From CALMEC01 sp963706315 (lineage in GTDB: Bacteria > Actinomycetota > Thermoleophilia > Miltoncostaeales > Miltoncostaeaceae), in NCBI GenBank assembly GCA_963706315.1, contig CAVPMA010000019.1, positions 62,001 to 126,000 on the forward strand: a DNA stretch of 64,000 nucleotides, written 5' to 3'. Of the stretch, positions 13,410 to 23,385 are shown one piece after another. The notes under the pieces are model-generated. The model did not search any database. It was not told the DNA's origin and saw only the letters and a list, made by a program, of their open reading frames with translations. A program made the translations under genes and the position numbers. Positions within the stretch are counted from its first letter, which is position 1; the number at the start of each line of letters is the position of its first letter.

Positions 13410-13917
13410 CAGACGAGGTCCCGAGGCGAGACGTTTCGGAGTTTCAGACCCGGACGGCGGGGCGAGGGCCGTTGCACAGCGTGGGACGCCTGTCCCGCGG
13501 AGCGAATCTGTGGGGTAGTCTCGCGATGCGTGGGAGGGATCACTCCAGCGCCACGCCCTCGGCTGCGGCAACAGCGCGAGGGCACTCCTTTCTCTTGGTC
13601 GGTTTTGACGGTAGTCAGCCGCTTAACCGGTGTCAAGAGCCGTTGGGAGGGATCAACCTTGTCCTTCTCGCTCCGAACCACTCCGCCGGGCGCATCGCAT
13701 CGCCGAGACGGTGGTGGGTCGGTGTCGACACCACGCACACTAGGTCCGGTGCACCGCCTCAATCGTGGGCAGTTTCCCCCATTCGGGCTTCGGACTTTGG
13801 CCTGAATCATTCACAAAGCTCATGAGATTCCGCGTCAACCTTTGAAACGCCGGGGTCGCGATGGCCTCGCAAGCTGGACCTGCGGAGAACTTCCGAAACC
13901 CGCTACGATTCCAGGGA
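13410..13917. other. 508-bp gene-free region between divergent genes
   Basis: No supported coding frame on either strand; open frames here are arginine-rich shadows. It separates the minus-strand 215-residue gene from the plus-strand glutaredoxin, so promoters for both should lie here. Visible features are a perfect 12-bp palindrome at 13721-13732 and two copies of GGGAGGGATCA (about 13530 and 13645) roughly 115 bp apart. The repeat and the length leave room for a small RNA, but no known RNA family is recognisable. Confidence 0.4.
13721..13732. promoter_or_regulatory. perfect 12-bp palindrome, possible operator
   Basis: GGTGTCGACACC reads the same on both strands and lies within the intergenic region about 190 bp upstream of the glutaredoxin start. 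A palindrome of this size can be a dimeric repressor site, but no regulator gene is adjacent and such sites arise by chance in GC-rich DNA. Confidence 0.2.
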
Positions 13918-14176
13918 ATGGCGGAGATCCTCATGTACACCAGCGACCCGTGCTCCTACTGCGTCCGGGCGAAGCGCCTCCTCGATCAGAAGGCGGTGGA
14001 CTATGAGGAGATCCACATCGCCCTCAGCGACTTCGAGGCACGGATGCACATCGCCGGGATCACCGGGCCGCATGACGGTCCCGCAGATCATCATCGACGG
14101 GAACCCCATCGGCGGCTGGGAGGAGCTCTACGCGCTCGAGCGCGCCGGCGAGCTCGATCACTTGCTGGCCGCGTAG
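13918..14176 (+). pseudogene. glutaredoxin, interrupted by a single-base frameshift
   Basis: The gene starts at ATG 13918 (MAEILMYTSDPCSYCVRAKRLLDQK) with the redox motif CSYC at residues 12-15. The frame is glutaredoxin-like up to HIAGITG and then loses similarity at Pro-His-Asp. The remaining part is intact one frame over: MTVPQIIIDGNPIGGWEEL and the rest, ending at TAG 14174-14176. Removing one C in the GGGCCGC at 14065-14071 would give the expected Gly-Arg-Met-Thr-Val-Pro-Gln and an about 85-residue glutaredoxin 3. The cis-Pro loop (TVPQ) and Gly-Gly-Trp are both preserved, so the break is recent or a sequence error. Glutaredoxins reduce disulfides and glutathione or mycothiol mixed disulfides. 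Confidence 0.85.
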
Positions 14177-14179
14177 ACG

Positions 14180-15246
14180 CTAGACGTGGGCGGCCTGCTG
14201 GAGCTGCTCACCCGGCTGCAGCGGGAACCAGCAGGCGACCTCCTGGCCGTTGCCGATCGGCTGGAGCGCCGGTACCTCGGTGCGGCACTGCTCCGGCACG
14301 GTGTCGTCGGACCCCGTGACGAGGCGGGCCTTCGGGCAGCGCGGGTGAAACGGGCAGCCGGGTGGCGGGTTGACCGGCGAGGGCACGTCGCCCTGCAGCA
14401 GGATCCGCTCGCCCCCGTCGGTGTGCTCGTGCCCCTTCGGCACCGCCGACAGCAACGCCGCGGTGTACGGGTGGCGGGGATTGGCGTAGAGGGCGTTCGA
14501 CTCGGCGAGCTCCACGATGCGGCCCAGGTACATCACCGCAACCCGATCCGACACGTGGCGGACGACCCCAAGATCGTGCGAGATGAACAGATACGTGAGC
14601 CCGAAGTCCGCCTGCAGGTCCTGCAGGAGGTTCACGATCTGGGCCTGGATCGAGACGTCCAGCGCCGAGACCGGCTCGTCGCAGATGATCAGCTTCGGGC
14701 GAAGCGCGAGGGCCCGGGCCACCCCGATGCGCTGGCGCTGCCCGCCGGAAAACTCGTGCGGATAGCGGTTGTAATGCTCGGGGTTCAGCCCGACCCGCTC
14801 CATGAGCTCCTGCACCTTGGCTTTGCGGTCGCCCTCGATGCCGTGGATGCGAAACGGCGCCGCGATGATCTGCCCGACGGTGTGGCGGGGGTTGAGCGAC
14901 GCGTACGGGTCCTGGAACACCATCTGGACCTCGCGACGCAGGGGACGCATGTCGTGCGACGAGAGGTGAGTGATGTCGGTCCCGTCGAACGTGATCGTCC
15001 CTGACGTCGGCTCGAGGAGTCGGGCCACCAGGCGCGCGGTCGTCGACTTGCCGCACCCCGACTCGCCGACCAGTCCGAGCGTCTCCCCATTGGCGATCGC
15101 GAACGAGATGTCCTCGACCGCGTGCACCGCGCCGATCTGCTTCTGGAAGATGACCCCGCGCTTGATCGGGAACTCCTTCACGAGGTGCTCGACGCTCACC
15201 AGCTCAACGTCGGAGAGGGTCGGCAGCTCGGGCACGGCGTTCGTGC

Positions 15247-15250
<4 letters not shown>
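14180..15250 (-). CDS. peptide/nickel ABC transporter ATP-binding protein (OppF/DppF type)
   Basis: 356 residues from ATG 15248-15250, giving an ATGA overlap with the OppD-type gene. Walker A is GESGCGKST, the signature is FSGGQRQRIG and Walker B is LIICDEPVSALD. The C-terminus has the oligopeptide-specific extension with CPFHPRCPKAR and further cysteines (Gln-Cys-Arg, Ala-Cys-Trp). It forms the cytoplasmic ATPase heterodimer with the OppD-type subunit and drives the two permeases encoded upstream. It is the last gene of the C-A-B-D-F order operon. Confidence 0.93.
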
Positions 15251-16265
<1,015 letters not shown>

Positions 16266-16269
<4 letters not shown>

Positions 16270-17231
16270 GTGTACCTGACACGCGGGTCGATGAACCCGT
16301 AGAGGATGTCGACGATCAGGTTCATGATCGTGACGAAGACCGCGGCGATGACCGTGACGCCCATCGCGACCGGCAGGTCGTTGTTTCCGGCCGCATCGAG
16401 CACGTAGGCGCCGATGCCGGGCAGGTTGAAGATGCTCTCGGTCACGACCGCGCCGCCGATGAGGATGGCGAAGTCGATGCCGGCGAGCGTGATGACGGGC
16501 GCGATCGCGGGTCGGAGCATGTGGCGCACCACGACGTCTCGCTCGCGGACGCCCTTCGCTCTCGCCGTCCTGATGTAGTCCTCGCCCATGACGTCGAGCA
16601 TGCTGCCCCGCACGATGCGGGCGTAGATCGCCGCCGAGAGCAGCGCGAGGACGAGCCAGGGCAGCCACATATGTTGGAACCACTCCACCGGATTCTCACG
16701 GAAGCCGACATAGCCGGTGCCGGGATTGATGCCGAGCGTCTTCCAGAAGACGAAGAGCCCGAGTATTCCCAGGAAGAACACGGGCGTCGAGATCGCGATG
16801 AGGGCGAACCCCATCGCCGCCCGGTCCCAGAAGGTCCGGCGCTTCAGAGCGGACAGCACCCCGATGGAGATGCCCATGGCGAGCCAGATGAACAGGGCGC
16901 CGATCGCCAGCTGAAGCGTGACGATCAGGCGGCTGAACAGCTCGTCGCGGATCGGCGCCCGGGTGTTGTACGACTTCCCGAAGCCCGGCCACCCGTACTG
17001 GTCGCCGAGGAACAGGTGCCTGACGAACGTGAGGTACTGCACGGGAAGCGACGAGTCGAGGTTGAGGTTCTTGGCGACCTCGGCCTTGAGCTCCTCCGTC
17101 GGCTGCTTGCCGGCGAAGGCGATCGTCGGATCGGTCGAGGGCAGGACGTAGAAGATGACGAAGGCCAGAAGCGTGACCAGCACGACAACCACCACCGACC
17201 ACAAGAGCCGCCTGATGATGTAGCGCCCCAT
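16266..17231 (-). CDS. peptide ABC transporter permease (OppB/DppB type)
   Basis: 321 residues with six predicted membrane helices; the first spans about residues 9-30 (LLWSVVVVVLVTLLAFVIFYVLP). The EAA-type loop that contacts the ATPases is GEDYIRTARAKGVRERDVVVRHMLRPA. The N-terminal MGRYIIRRLL and the ITLAGIDFAILIGGAVVTESIFNLPGIG block are characteristic of the DppB family. It overlaps the OppD-type ATPase by four bases and follows the binding protein gene by 47 nt. Confidence 0.93.
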
Positions 17232-17278
17232 CCTCTCTTCGTCCTACCCTCTCCCGATCTTCCGATGCTCTCTCTTCC

Positions 17279-19123
17279 TTACTTCTGCTTCGAGGTGTCG
17301 ACCGACTCGTTCACGAGTGCCTGCTCACCCGAGAACTGGTCGAACCGGTAGTTGAGCGCAGGGCCGGCGGTCTCGACGCTGTTGGCGAAGAGGTACGGGA
17401 CCCACGGCGCCATTTCTTCCATCAGCTTCTTGTCGAGGGCCGCGAAGCAGTCGGTGCGCTTCTGGCCGGACGTCGGGAAGCATGCGTCGATGTCGGCGTC
17501 CACGCTCGGGATGCCACCTGCCGGGTAGTCCAGGCCGAACTTCGTGGCCTGGGTCTTGGTGAGGCCGACCAGCGGGTACGCGCTGTTTCCGGTGGCCAGG
17601 ATGTTCCGGCCGTCGAACAGCACCATGAACGTCGCCGGGTCGGCGAAGTCCTTGCCCCAGCCGGCGTTCGCGGCGATCGGCACCTTGCGCGAGACCGTCT
17701 GGATCGTGGTGTACGCGTTGCCCGTGGGAAGTGCCCGTGTTTCGACGGTGATCCCGATCTTCTTGAGCTGAGCCTCGATGATCGGGGTCATCGCCTCCCA
17801 CTGCGGAAGGTTGCGCGTCACGAAGAACAGGCCCTTGCATGCCGAGTCGCAGACGCCGTCCTTGTTCGTGTCGTACTTCGACAGCTTCATCTCCTCGGCG
17901 GCCTTCGTCTCGTCGAACGGGTACGGGTCGTAGTCGGCCGGGAACGTGCCGTTGTAGAGCGTGTCCGGAATCAGGTGCTTCGCGATGGCCCCTGCGACAG
18001 GACCGCCCCACGCCTTCTGGAGCTGCGTCTTGTCCATGACGTAGTTCACGGCCTTGCGGACGTGGATGTCGTCGAACGGCGGCGTCGCCCAGTTCATGGT
18101 GATGAACCACGTCCGGTCGCCCGAGAACACCTTGAGGTCCTTCTTCAGGTTCTCGTCGGTGGCGTACTTCTGGATCACGTCCGCGGGCGGGGTGTCCGGG
18201 GATCCGTCCAGCTCACCACGCTCGATCTTGTCGAAGATGTCCTTCGCGTTGGTGTTGATGTCGATCGTGATCTTGTCGACGTTCGCCTGGCGGTACTCCG
18301 GGTTGTCGGTCGCGGGGTCATACGACGGGTTGCGGACGAAGGTCAGGTTCTTCGTCGGGTCGAAGCCGGAGATCGGCTTGAGCGTCTTGCAGCTCGTCGC
18401 GTCGAGCTTGTCGCTCCCCGCGATCATGTACGGGCCGGAGGCGATGACGTACCGGCCGTAGTCGCCCGCGGTCGTGAAGCAGCCGGCCACTTCCTTCGGC
18501 ATCGCCGCGGCCGCGGGCATCGCGAGCGTGTAGAGGAAGTTGCCCTGCGGCTTGGTGAGCTTGAAGGTGATCGTCTTGTCGTCAGGCGTCTGAATGCCGG
18601 TGATCGTCTTGGCGGTGCCCTTGCTGAACGCGTCGACGCCCTCGATGGTCGAGTAGTACCCGGGGTACTGGGCGGCGAGCGACGGCGTGAAGACCCGCTC
18701 GAACGCGAAGGCGATGTCCTTGGACGTGATCTCGCGGTTCACGGGAGGCCCGAACTTGATGCCGTTCTTGAGCTTGAACGTGTAGGTGAGGCCGTCGGAC
18801 GAGGGCTCGGGGATCGACTCCGCGAGGTCCGGAACCAGCTCGTTACCGGGGGTGTCGGGTTGGAACCTGTAGCTCACCAGGTTTCGCTGGAGCAGCTGGT
18901 TGAGATACCCCTGAGCGAGCCCGAGGTACTCACCGGTCGGGTCGAACGCATCGGTGAACCCGAAGTCCTGCGTCTCCATTCGGAGCGTGCCGCCCTTCGT
19001 CACCGCTCCGGCGTCCCCGCCGGTATCACTACTGCTGCTGCCGCCGCCGCCGCAACCGGCGACCGCGAGCACCATGCCCGCCGCGAGGGCGGTGCCCACT
19101 ACCCACTTTCCACGTGATTTCAC
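17279..19123 (-). CDS. peptide ABC transporter substrate-binding lipoprotein (SBP family 5)
   Basis: A 614-residue extracytoplasmic solute receptor. It begins MKSRGKWVVGTALAAGMVLAVAGC; the V-A-G-C lipobox places the lipidated Cys at residue 24, followed by a Gly/Ser-rich linker. The mature protein has the family 5 features LAESIPEPSSDGLTYTFKLKNGIKF and GPYMI. Near the C-terminus it is unusually rich in Asp/Pro linkers. Substrate is unknown; family members bind oligopeptides, nickel or sugars. Its position between the two permease genes (order C-A-B-D-F) is less common than having the binding protein first. Confidence 0.92.
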   Translation of the reverse strand: MKSRGKWVVGTALAAGMVLAVAGCGGGGSSSSDTGGDAGAVTKGGTLRMETQDFGFTDAFDPTGEYLGLAQGYLNQLLQRNLVSYRFQPDTPGNELVPDLAESIPEPSSDGLTYTFKLKNGIKFGPPVNREITSKDIAFAFERVFTPSLAAQYPGYYSTIEGVDAFSKGTAKTITGIQTPDDKTITFKLTKPQGNFLYTLAMPAAAAMPKEVAGCFTTAGDYGRYVIASGPYMIAGSDKLDATSCKTLKPISGFDPTKNLTFVRNPSYDPATDNPEYRQANVDKITIDINTNAKDIFDKIERGELDGSPDTPPADVIQKYATDENLKKDLKVFSGDRTWFITMNWATPPFDDIHVRKAVNYVMDKTQLQKAWGGPVAGAIAKHLIPDTLYNGTFPADYDPYPFDETKAAEEMKLSKYDTNKDGVCDSACKGLFFVTRNLPQWEAMTPIIEAQLKKIGITVETRALPTGNAYTTIQTVSRKVPIAANAGWGKDFADPATFMVLFDGRNILATGNSAYPLVGLTKTQATKFGLDYPAGGIPSVDADIDACFPTSGQKRTDCFAALDKKLMEEMAPWVPYLFANSVETAGPALNYRFDQFSGEQALVNESVDTSKQK

Positions 19124-19141
19124 AGATACTCCTCAGTTCGT

Positions 19142-20101
19142 TCAACGACCGGTCCTCGGGTCGAGCGCGTCCCGCAGGCCATCACCCAGAAGATTGAAGG
19201 CCAGGACGGTCAGCATGAGCATGAGACCGGGGATCAACCAGAACCACCAAGCGACACCGAAGATGTCGACCGCTTCGGACAACATCTTCCCCCAGGATGG
19301 AACGTTTCCTGGGACGCCGAGCCCCAGGAACGACAGGTACGCCTCGAACAGGATGGCGGAGGGAACCAGGAGGGATCCCCACACGATGATCGGAGCCACG
19401 AGATTCGGCAGGAGCTCCCGGAACATGATCCGGGTCTCGCTCGCCCCGAGCGAGCGTGCCGACTCCACGAACTCCTTCTCACGCAACGACAGCGTCGCTC
19501 CGCGAACGAGCCGCGCGGGTTGCGGCCACGAGAACAGCGCGATGATCACGATCACGAGCGTGAGTCCGGGCTTGAGGGTCCCGCCGAGGCACCCCTCCGC
19601 CGACGTCGAGCAGGCCGCCACGATGCCGATCGCAAAGATGATCAGCGGCAGGGCGAGCACGATATCGGTCCCCCTGGAGATGATGCTGTCGACCCAGCGG
19701 CCGAAGTAGCCGCCGAGGATCCCGAGCACCACGCCGATCGTCAAGGCGATGCCGGACGCGACGACGCCCACGAGCAATGAGACCCGGGCGCCGTAGGCGA
19801 CGCGGACGAGAATGTCCCGCCCCGAGCGGTCGGCTCCGAGCCACACCGTGGAGTTGGGTCCCAGTGGGAGCCCGAACTCGTTGGTCTGGCTCGGACTGAC
19901 GATCTCGTTCGGACCGTGCCCGGTGATCGACGCGATGAGCGGCGCGGCCAGCGCGAGCACCACGATGAACCCGATCAGCCCCAGCCCGAGCAGCGCGAGA
20001 CGATCCTGTTTGAAGCGCGCCCAGAACAGCTGCCAGGGCGTACGCCCTTGGACGATGACCGCGTCCTCAGCGACGAACTGGGCGTCGGCAAGGGTGGTCA
20101 T
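19142..20101 (-). CDS. peptide ABC transporter permease (OppC/DppC type)
   Basis: 319 residues. A long N-terminal cytoplasmic tail precedes the first helix (about 37-60), then a periplasmic loop containing WLGADRSGRDILVRVAYGARVSL, the DppC hallmark. The ATPase-contact loop is LREKEFVESARSLGASETRIMFRELLPN. The C-terminus ends NLLGDGLRDALDPR, also typical. It is the first gene of the transporter operon; 106 nt without a gene separate it from the P1 peptidase gene upstream, which could hold the operon promoter. Confidence 0.93.
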   Translation of the reverse strand: MTTLADAQFVAEDAVIVQGRTPWQLFWARFKQDRLALLGLGLIGFIVVLALAAPLIASITGHGPNEIVSPSQTNEFGLPLGPNSTVWLGADRSGRDILVRVAYGARVSLLVGVVASGIALTIGVVLGILGGYFGRWVDSIISRGTDIVLALPLIIFAIGIVAACSTSAEGCLGGTLKPGLTLVIVIIALFSWPQPARLVRGATLSLREKEFVESARSLGASETRIMFRELLPNLVAPIIVWGSLLVPSAILFEAYLSFLGLGVPGNVPSWGKMLSEAVDIFGVAWWFWLIPGLMLMLTVLAFNLLGDGLRDALDPRTGR

Positions 20102-20207
20102 CGCCCGACGGCAATCTGGCGGGAACCGAGTGCCATTTGTCGCAATCTACCCCACGCAGTCGGATACAACGTAATGCACCTGCACGTGAGCGGGAACGGT
20201 CGGACGC

Positions 20208-21182
20208 TCACCGCCGTGAGGCGGTCCGAGCCATGCCCGTGGGAACGCCGCGAACGGGGCGTGCCGCGGCGACCGCGTCGCGGATCGCGGTCGCCGCGAG
20301 TTCTGCGGCCACGACCCCCGCCACGAAGGTGCTCGATTCCCGCACACCGGTCGCGACGCAGAAGGCCGCGTCGCCGTCGATCGGCGTGTTGACGGGCGAC
20401 ACCGCGCGGGCGATTCCGGCTTGGGCCATGCGCGCCACCTGCCCCGCCTCGGTCTTGGTGAGCCGTGCGTCGGTGGCGACGCACACCAGCGTGGTGTGCT
20501 GTCCTTGGGCGAGGCGCGGGTGCTCGGGCGGGGCGACGAGCACGTGGCGCGACGCGTGGAGGAAGCCCCGGTCGGGGTCCCACACACCGGCGATCACCTC
20601 GCCGTCCTCGCCGATCACGTCCCCGAAGGCGTTGACCACGGCGAGCACGGCCACCACCGCGCCGTCGAGCAGCGTGGCGCTCGCCGCGCCGAGGCCTCCC
20701 TTGCACCAGCCTGCCCGCCCGTTGAGCTTGCCGACGGTCGCGCCGGTCCCGGCGCCGACGCTGCCGACCTCGTGGCCGCTCTCCACGGCGGCGACGCAGG
20801 CCGCGTACCCCTCGTCGGCGCCGGGCCGGCGCCGGTTGGCGGTGATGCCCAGGTCGTAGATCACGGCGGCGGGCACAATCGGCACCCGGCCGCCCGGCGT
20901 CTCCATGCCCCTGCCCTGCTCCTCGCACCAGCGCATGACCCCGTCCGCGGCGGCGAGCCCGAAGGCGGACCCGCCGGTGAAGAGCAGCGCGGTCATCTCG
21001 CGGTCGCCGGCCAGTGGCGCGAGGAGCTCGGTCTCGCGGGCGCTCGCCCCGCCGCCCCGCACGTCGACGGCTCCGATGCTGCCGGGCGGCGGGATGACGA
21101 CGGTGCAGCCGGTGCCGGCCGCGGCGTCGGTCCAGTGGCCCACCCGGATGCCCGGGACGTCGGTCAGTCGACCGGCTGGCAT
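20208..21182 (-). CDS. P1-family (DmpA/NylC-like) self-processing aminopeptidase
   Basis: 324 residues from ATG 21180-21182 (MPAGRLTDVPGIRVGHWTDAAAGTGCTVV). The Pro-Gly-x-x-Val-Gly-His opening, RGGGASARETELL and FTGGSAFGLAAADGVMRW blocks define the P1 peptidase family. These Ntn-like enzymes cleave themselves before a Ser/Thr that becomes the nucleophile; the candidate here is in HTTLVCVATDARLTK (about residue 250), where family members usually have Asn-Thr-Thr. Activities range from D-/L-aminopeptidase to oligoamide hydrolase. It overlaps mutM by 19 nt and lies upstream of the peptide transporter, so a role in using imported peptides is possible. Confidence 0.88.
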   Translation of the reverse strand: MPAGRLTDVPGIRVGHWTDAAAGTGCTVVIPPPGSIGAVDVRGGGASARETELLAPLAGDREMTALLFTGGSAFGLAAADGVMRWCEEQGRGMETPGGRVPIVPAAVIYDLGITANRRRPGADEGYAACVAAVESGHEVGSVGAGTGATVGKLNGRAGWCKGGLGAASATLLDGAVVAVLAVVNAFGDVIGEDGEVIAGVWDPDRGFLHASRHVLVAPPEHPRLAQGQHTTLVCVATDARLTKTEAGQVARMAQAGIARAVSPVNTPIDGDAAFCVATGVRESSTFVAGVVAAELAATAIRDAVAAARPVRGVPTGMARTASRR

Positions 21183-22000
21183 ACCGGGCAGAAGTAGGTT
21201 CCGCGCTGCGCGACGCGGGTCTTGACGATGGTGGCGCCGCATTCCGGGCAGGGGTCGCCCTCGTGGCGGTGCACGCGGAGCATGTCTTGCATCGCACCGG
21301 GCTTGCCGATGGTGTCGCGGTAGCGGTCGATCGACGTACCCCCGTGCTTGATCCCGGCGCGCAGACGGTCGCGGATGGCGTCGCGAAGGGCCGCGACCTC
21401 GCCCGGGTCGAGCGAGCCGGCGGGCCGAGTCGGGTGGACGGCGGCCTGGAAGAGGGCTTCGTCGGCGTAGATGTTCCCCACCCCTGCGATGAGGCGCTGG
21501 TCGAGGATCGCCGCCTTGATCGGCGCGGTGCGGCCCGCGAGCAGCGCGCCGAGGCGCTCGGCGGTGAACGCCCGGTCGAGCGGCTCGACGCCGAGTCTGG
21601 CGTTCCAGTAGCCGGCCGGGTCGGGGTGGTCGGCGGGCACGATCCACGCACGGCCGAAGCGCCGGGTGTCGGAGAAGTCGATGGTGGCGCCGTTGTCGAG
21701 CTCGAACCGGGCCCGGCGGTGCTTGTCGGCCGGGGCGCGCCCGTCGGGGGCGTGGTGCAGGCGCCCGGTCATCCGCAGGTGCATCGCGAGCGTGTCACCG
21801 TTGTCGAGTTGGATTTGCAGGTACTTTCCGCGCCGGTCGATCCGGGCGACGGTGCGTCCCTCCACCGCCCGGCGAAACCGGTTGGGGCTCTCGGGTGCGA
21901 CGAGGAGCGCGTCGTGCACCCGCACGCGGTGGATGGTGCGGCCCGTCGCGACCTTCGCGAGCTGCCGCCGCACCGTCTCGACCTCGGGGAGCTCAGGCAC
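21164..22000 (-). CDS. mutM: formamidopyrimidine-DNA glycosylase
   Basis: 278 residues, base-excision repair of oxidised purines with AP-lyase activity. After Met removal Pro2 is the Schiff-base nucleophile and Glu3 the catalytic acid (MPELPEVETVRRQL). The conserved Lys is in DRRGKYLQI. The helix-two-turn-helix has LIAGVGNIYADEALF, and the C-terminal zinc finger is CPEC-x16-CPVC. Length is standard. It overlaps the phosphorylase gene upstream by 8 nt and the P1 peptidase gene by 19 nt, indicating one transcript. Confidence 0.95.
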   Translation of the reverse strand: MPELPEVETVRRQLAKVATGRTIHRVRVHDALLVAPESPNRFRRAVEGRTVARIDRRGKYLQIQLDNGDTLAMHLRMTGRLHHAPDGRAPADKHRRARFELDNGATIDFSDTRRFGRAWIVPADHPDPAGYWNARLGVEPLDRAFTAERLGALLAGRTAPIKAAILDQRLIAGVGNIYADEALFQAAVHPTRPAGSLDPGEVAALRDAIRDRLRAGIKHGGTSIDRYRDTIGKPGAMQDMLRVHRHEGDPCPECGATIVKTRVAQRGTYFCPVCQPVD

Positions 22001-23306
22001 CCGACTGTTCCAGCACGAGCTCCGGGGGCTCCACCGGCTCCTCGCCGATCACGCACGTCTCCCCCATCATCTCGACGGCGCGCTGGCCGAGGCTGAGGTC
22101 GCGGCAGTGGACGATCGCGACGGTCTCGCCGGCGGTCACGGGGTCGCCGGTCTTGACGGTGAGCTCGACCCCGACGGCCGGATCGACCTTCTGCGCGTGG
22201 TGCAGCCGCCCGGCACCGAGCCAGCGGGCCGCCTCCCCCACTTGGCGGGCGTCGAGCGAGGAGACGTAGCCGCTCGCGGCGGCGTGCACCTCGAGGGTGT
22301 GCGGGGCGGCCGGGAGCCGGTCGGGCTCGCTCCACACGCCGGGGTCGCCGCCCTGCGCCTCCACCCACCGCTGGGCGGCGGCGAGCGCGGACCCGGACGC
22401 CAGCGCGTCGGCGGCCGCGGCGAGGCCCTCCCCGTCGGGCACCACCCCGGCGGCCTCGGCGAGGGTGCCCGCGACGAGGATCGAAAGCTCGCGCAGGTCG
22501 TCGGGCCCGCCGCCCCGCAGTACCTCGGCGGCGCCGCGTACCTCCAGCGCGTTGCCGACCATGGTGCCGAGCGGCTCGTCCATGCGGCTGATGATGTACC
22601 GCACGTGCCTCCCCCACGGCTTCCCGAGCGCGACCATGATGCGGGCGGCCTCACGGGCCTCGGCGAGGTCCGCGAAGAACGCGCCGGAGCCGACCTTCAC
22701 GTCGAGCACGATCGCCTGGGCGCCGCCGGCGATCTTCTTGCTCATGATCGAGCTGGCGATGAGTGCAGGGCTGTGCACCGTCGCGGTCTGGTCGCGCAGC
22801 GCGTAGAGGCGCTTGTCGGCGGGCACGAGCCGTTCGCTCGCGCCGATCACCGCGACGCCGACGTCGCGGATCTGGCGGACGAAGTCGGCGAGGCTGAGGT
22901 CGACGCGCATGCCGGGGATGGACTCGAGCTTGTCGAGCGTGCCGCCGGTGTGGCTCAGGCCGCGGCCGCTCATCTTCGCGACCTTCACGCCGAGGGCGGC
23001 CGCGAGGGGCGCGACGACGAGGGTGATCGCGTCGCCCACGCCCCCGGTGGAGTGCTTGTCGCCGGTGGCGCCGAACTTGCCGAGCTCCAGGCGGTCGCCG
23101 CTGGCGATCATCGCCCGGGTGAGGGCGTCGGTGCCGGCCATGTCGAGCCCGTTGATGCAGACGGCCATGCACCATGCCGCCATCTGGGGATCACCGACCT
23201 GGCCGTCGAGCCACGATTCGACGAAGCCGGCGATGCTGGCGTCGTCGACGGGCTCCCCGCGCCGGGTGCGCTCGAGCAGTGCCAGGGGTGCGAGCGCGGC
23301 GACCAT
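21993..23306 (-). CDS. thymidine/pyrimidine-nucleoside phosphorylase
   Basis: 437 residues. It phosphorolyses thymidine (and perhaps uridine) to base and (deoxy)ribose-1-phosphate in nucleoside salvage. The family signature is GKFGATGDKHSTGGVGDAITL followed by SGRGLSHTGGTLDKLESIPG, with the catalytic Lys/Ser/His set in place. The C-terminal domain has GYVSSLDARQVGEAARWLGAGR and HYD-like elements of the Pyn family. Whether it is deoA or pdp type is not decided from motifs. Overlap with mutM is 8 nt. The start is ATG 23304-23306; the 79 nt to the divergent plus-strand gene must contain both promoters. Confidence 0.93.
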   Translation of the reverse strand: MVAALAPLALLERTRRGEPVDDASIAGFVESWLDGQVGDPQMAAWCMAVCINGLDMAGTDALTRAMIASGDRLELGKFGATGDKHSTGGVGDAITLVVAPLAAALGVKVAKMSGRGLSHTGGTLDKLESIPGMRVDLSLADFVRQIRDVGVAVIGASERLVPADKRLYALRDQTATVHSPALIASSIMSKKIAGGAQAIVLDVKVGSGAFFADLAEAREAARIMVALGKPWGRHVRYIISRMDEPLGTMVGNALEVRGAAEVLRGGGPDDLRELSILVAGTLAEAAGVVPDGEGLAAAADALASGSALAAAQRWVEAQGGDPGVWSEPDRLPAAPHTLEVHAAASGYVSSLDARQVGEAARWLGAGRLHHAQKVDPAVGVELTVKTGDPVTAGETVAIVHCRDLSLGQRAVEMMGETCVIGEEPVEPPELVLEQSGA

Positions 23307-23385
23307 CGGGCGCCGGATACTAGTGGCGCAACCCGTAACCGGTGGCCACCGAACTCGCCGGATCGCCTGTTAGCGTTCCGCCGCG

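Noticed and set aside
13918..14176. Programmed +1 frameshift in glutaredoxin
   Set aside because: No slippery stop context, and other genes in the window show the same one-base excess; an error is simpler.
17279..19123. Peptide transporter as part of the lasso cluster
   Set aside because: It lies 35 kb away in the core region with its own operon.
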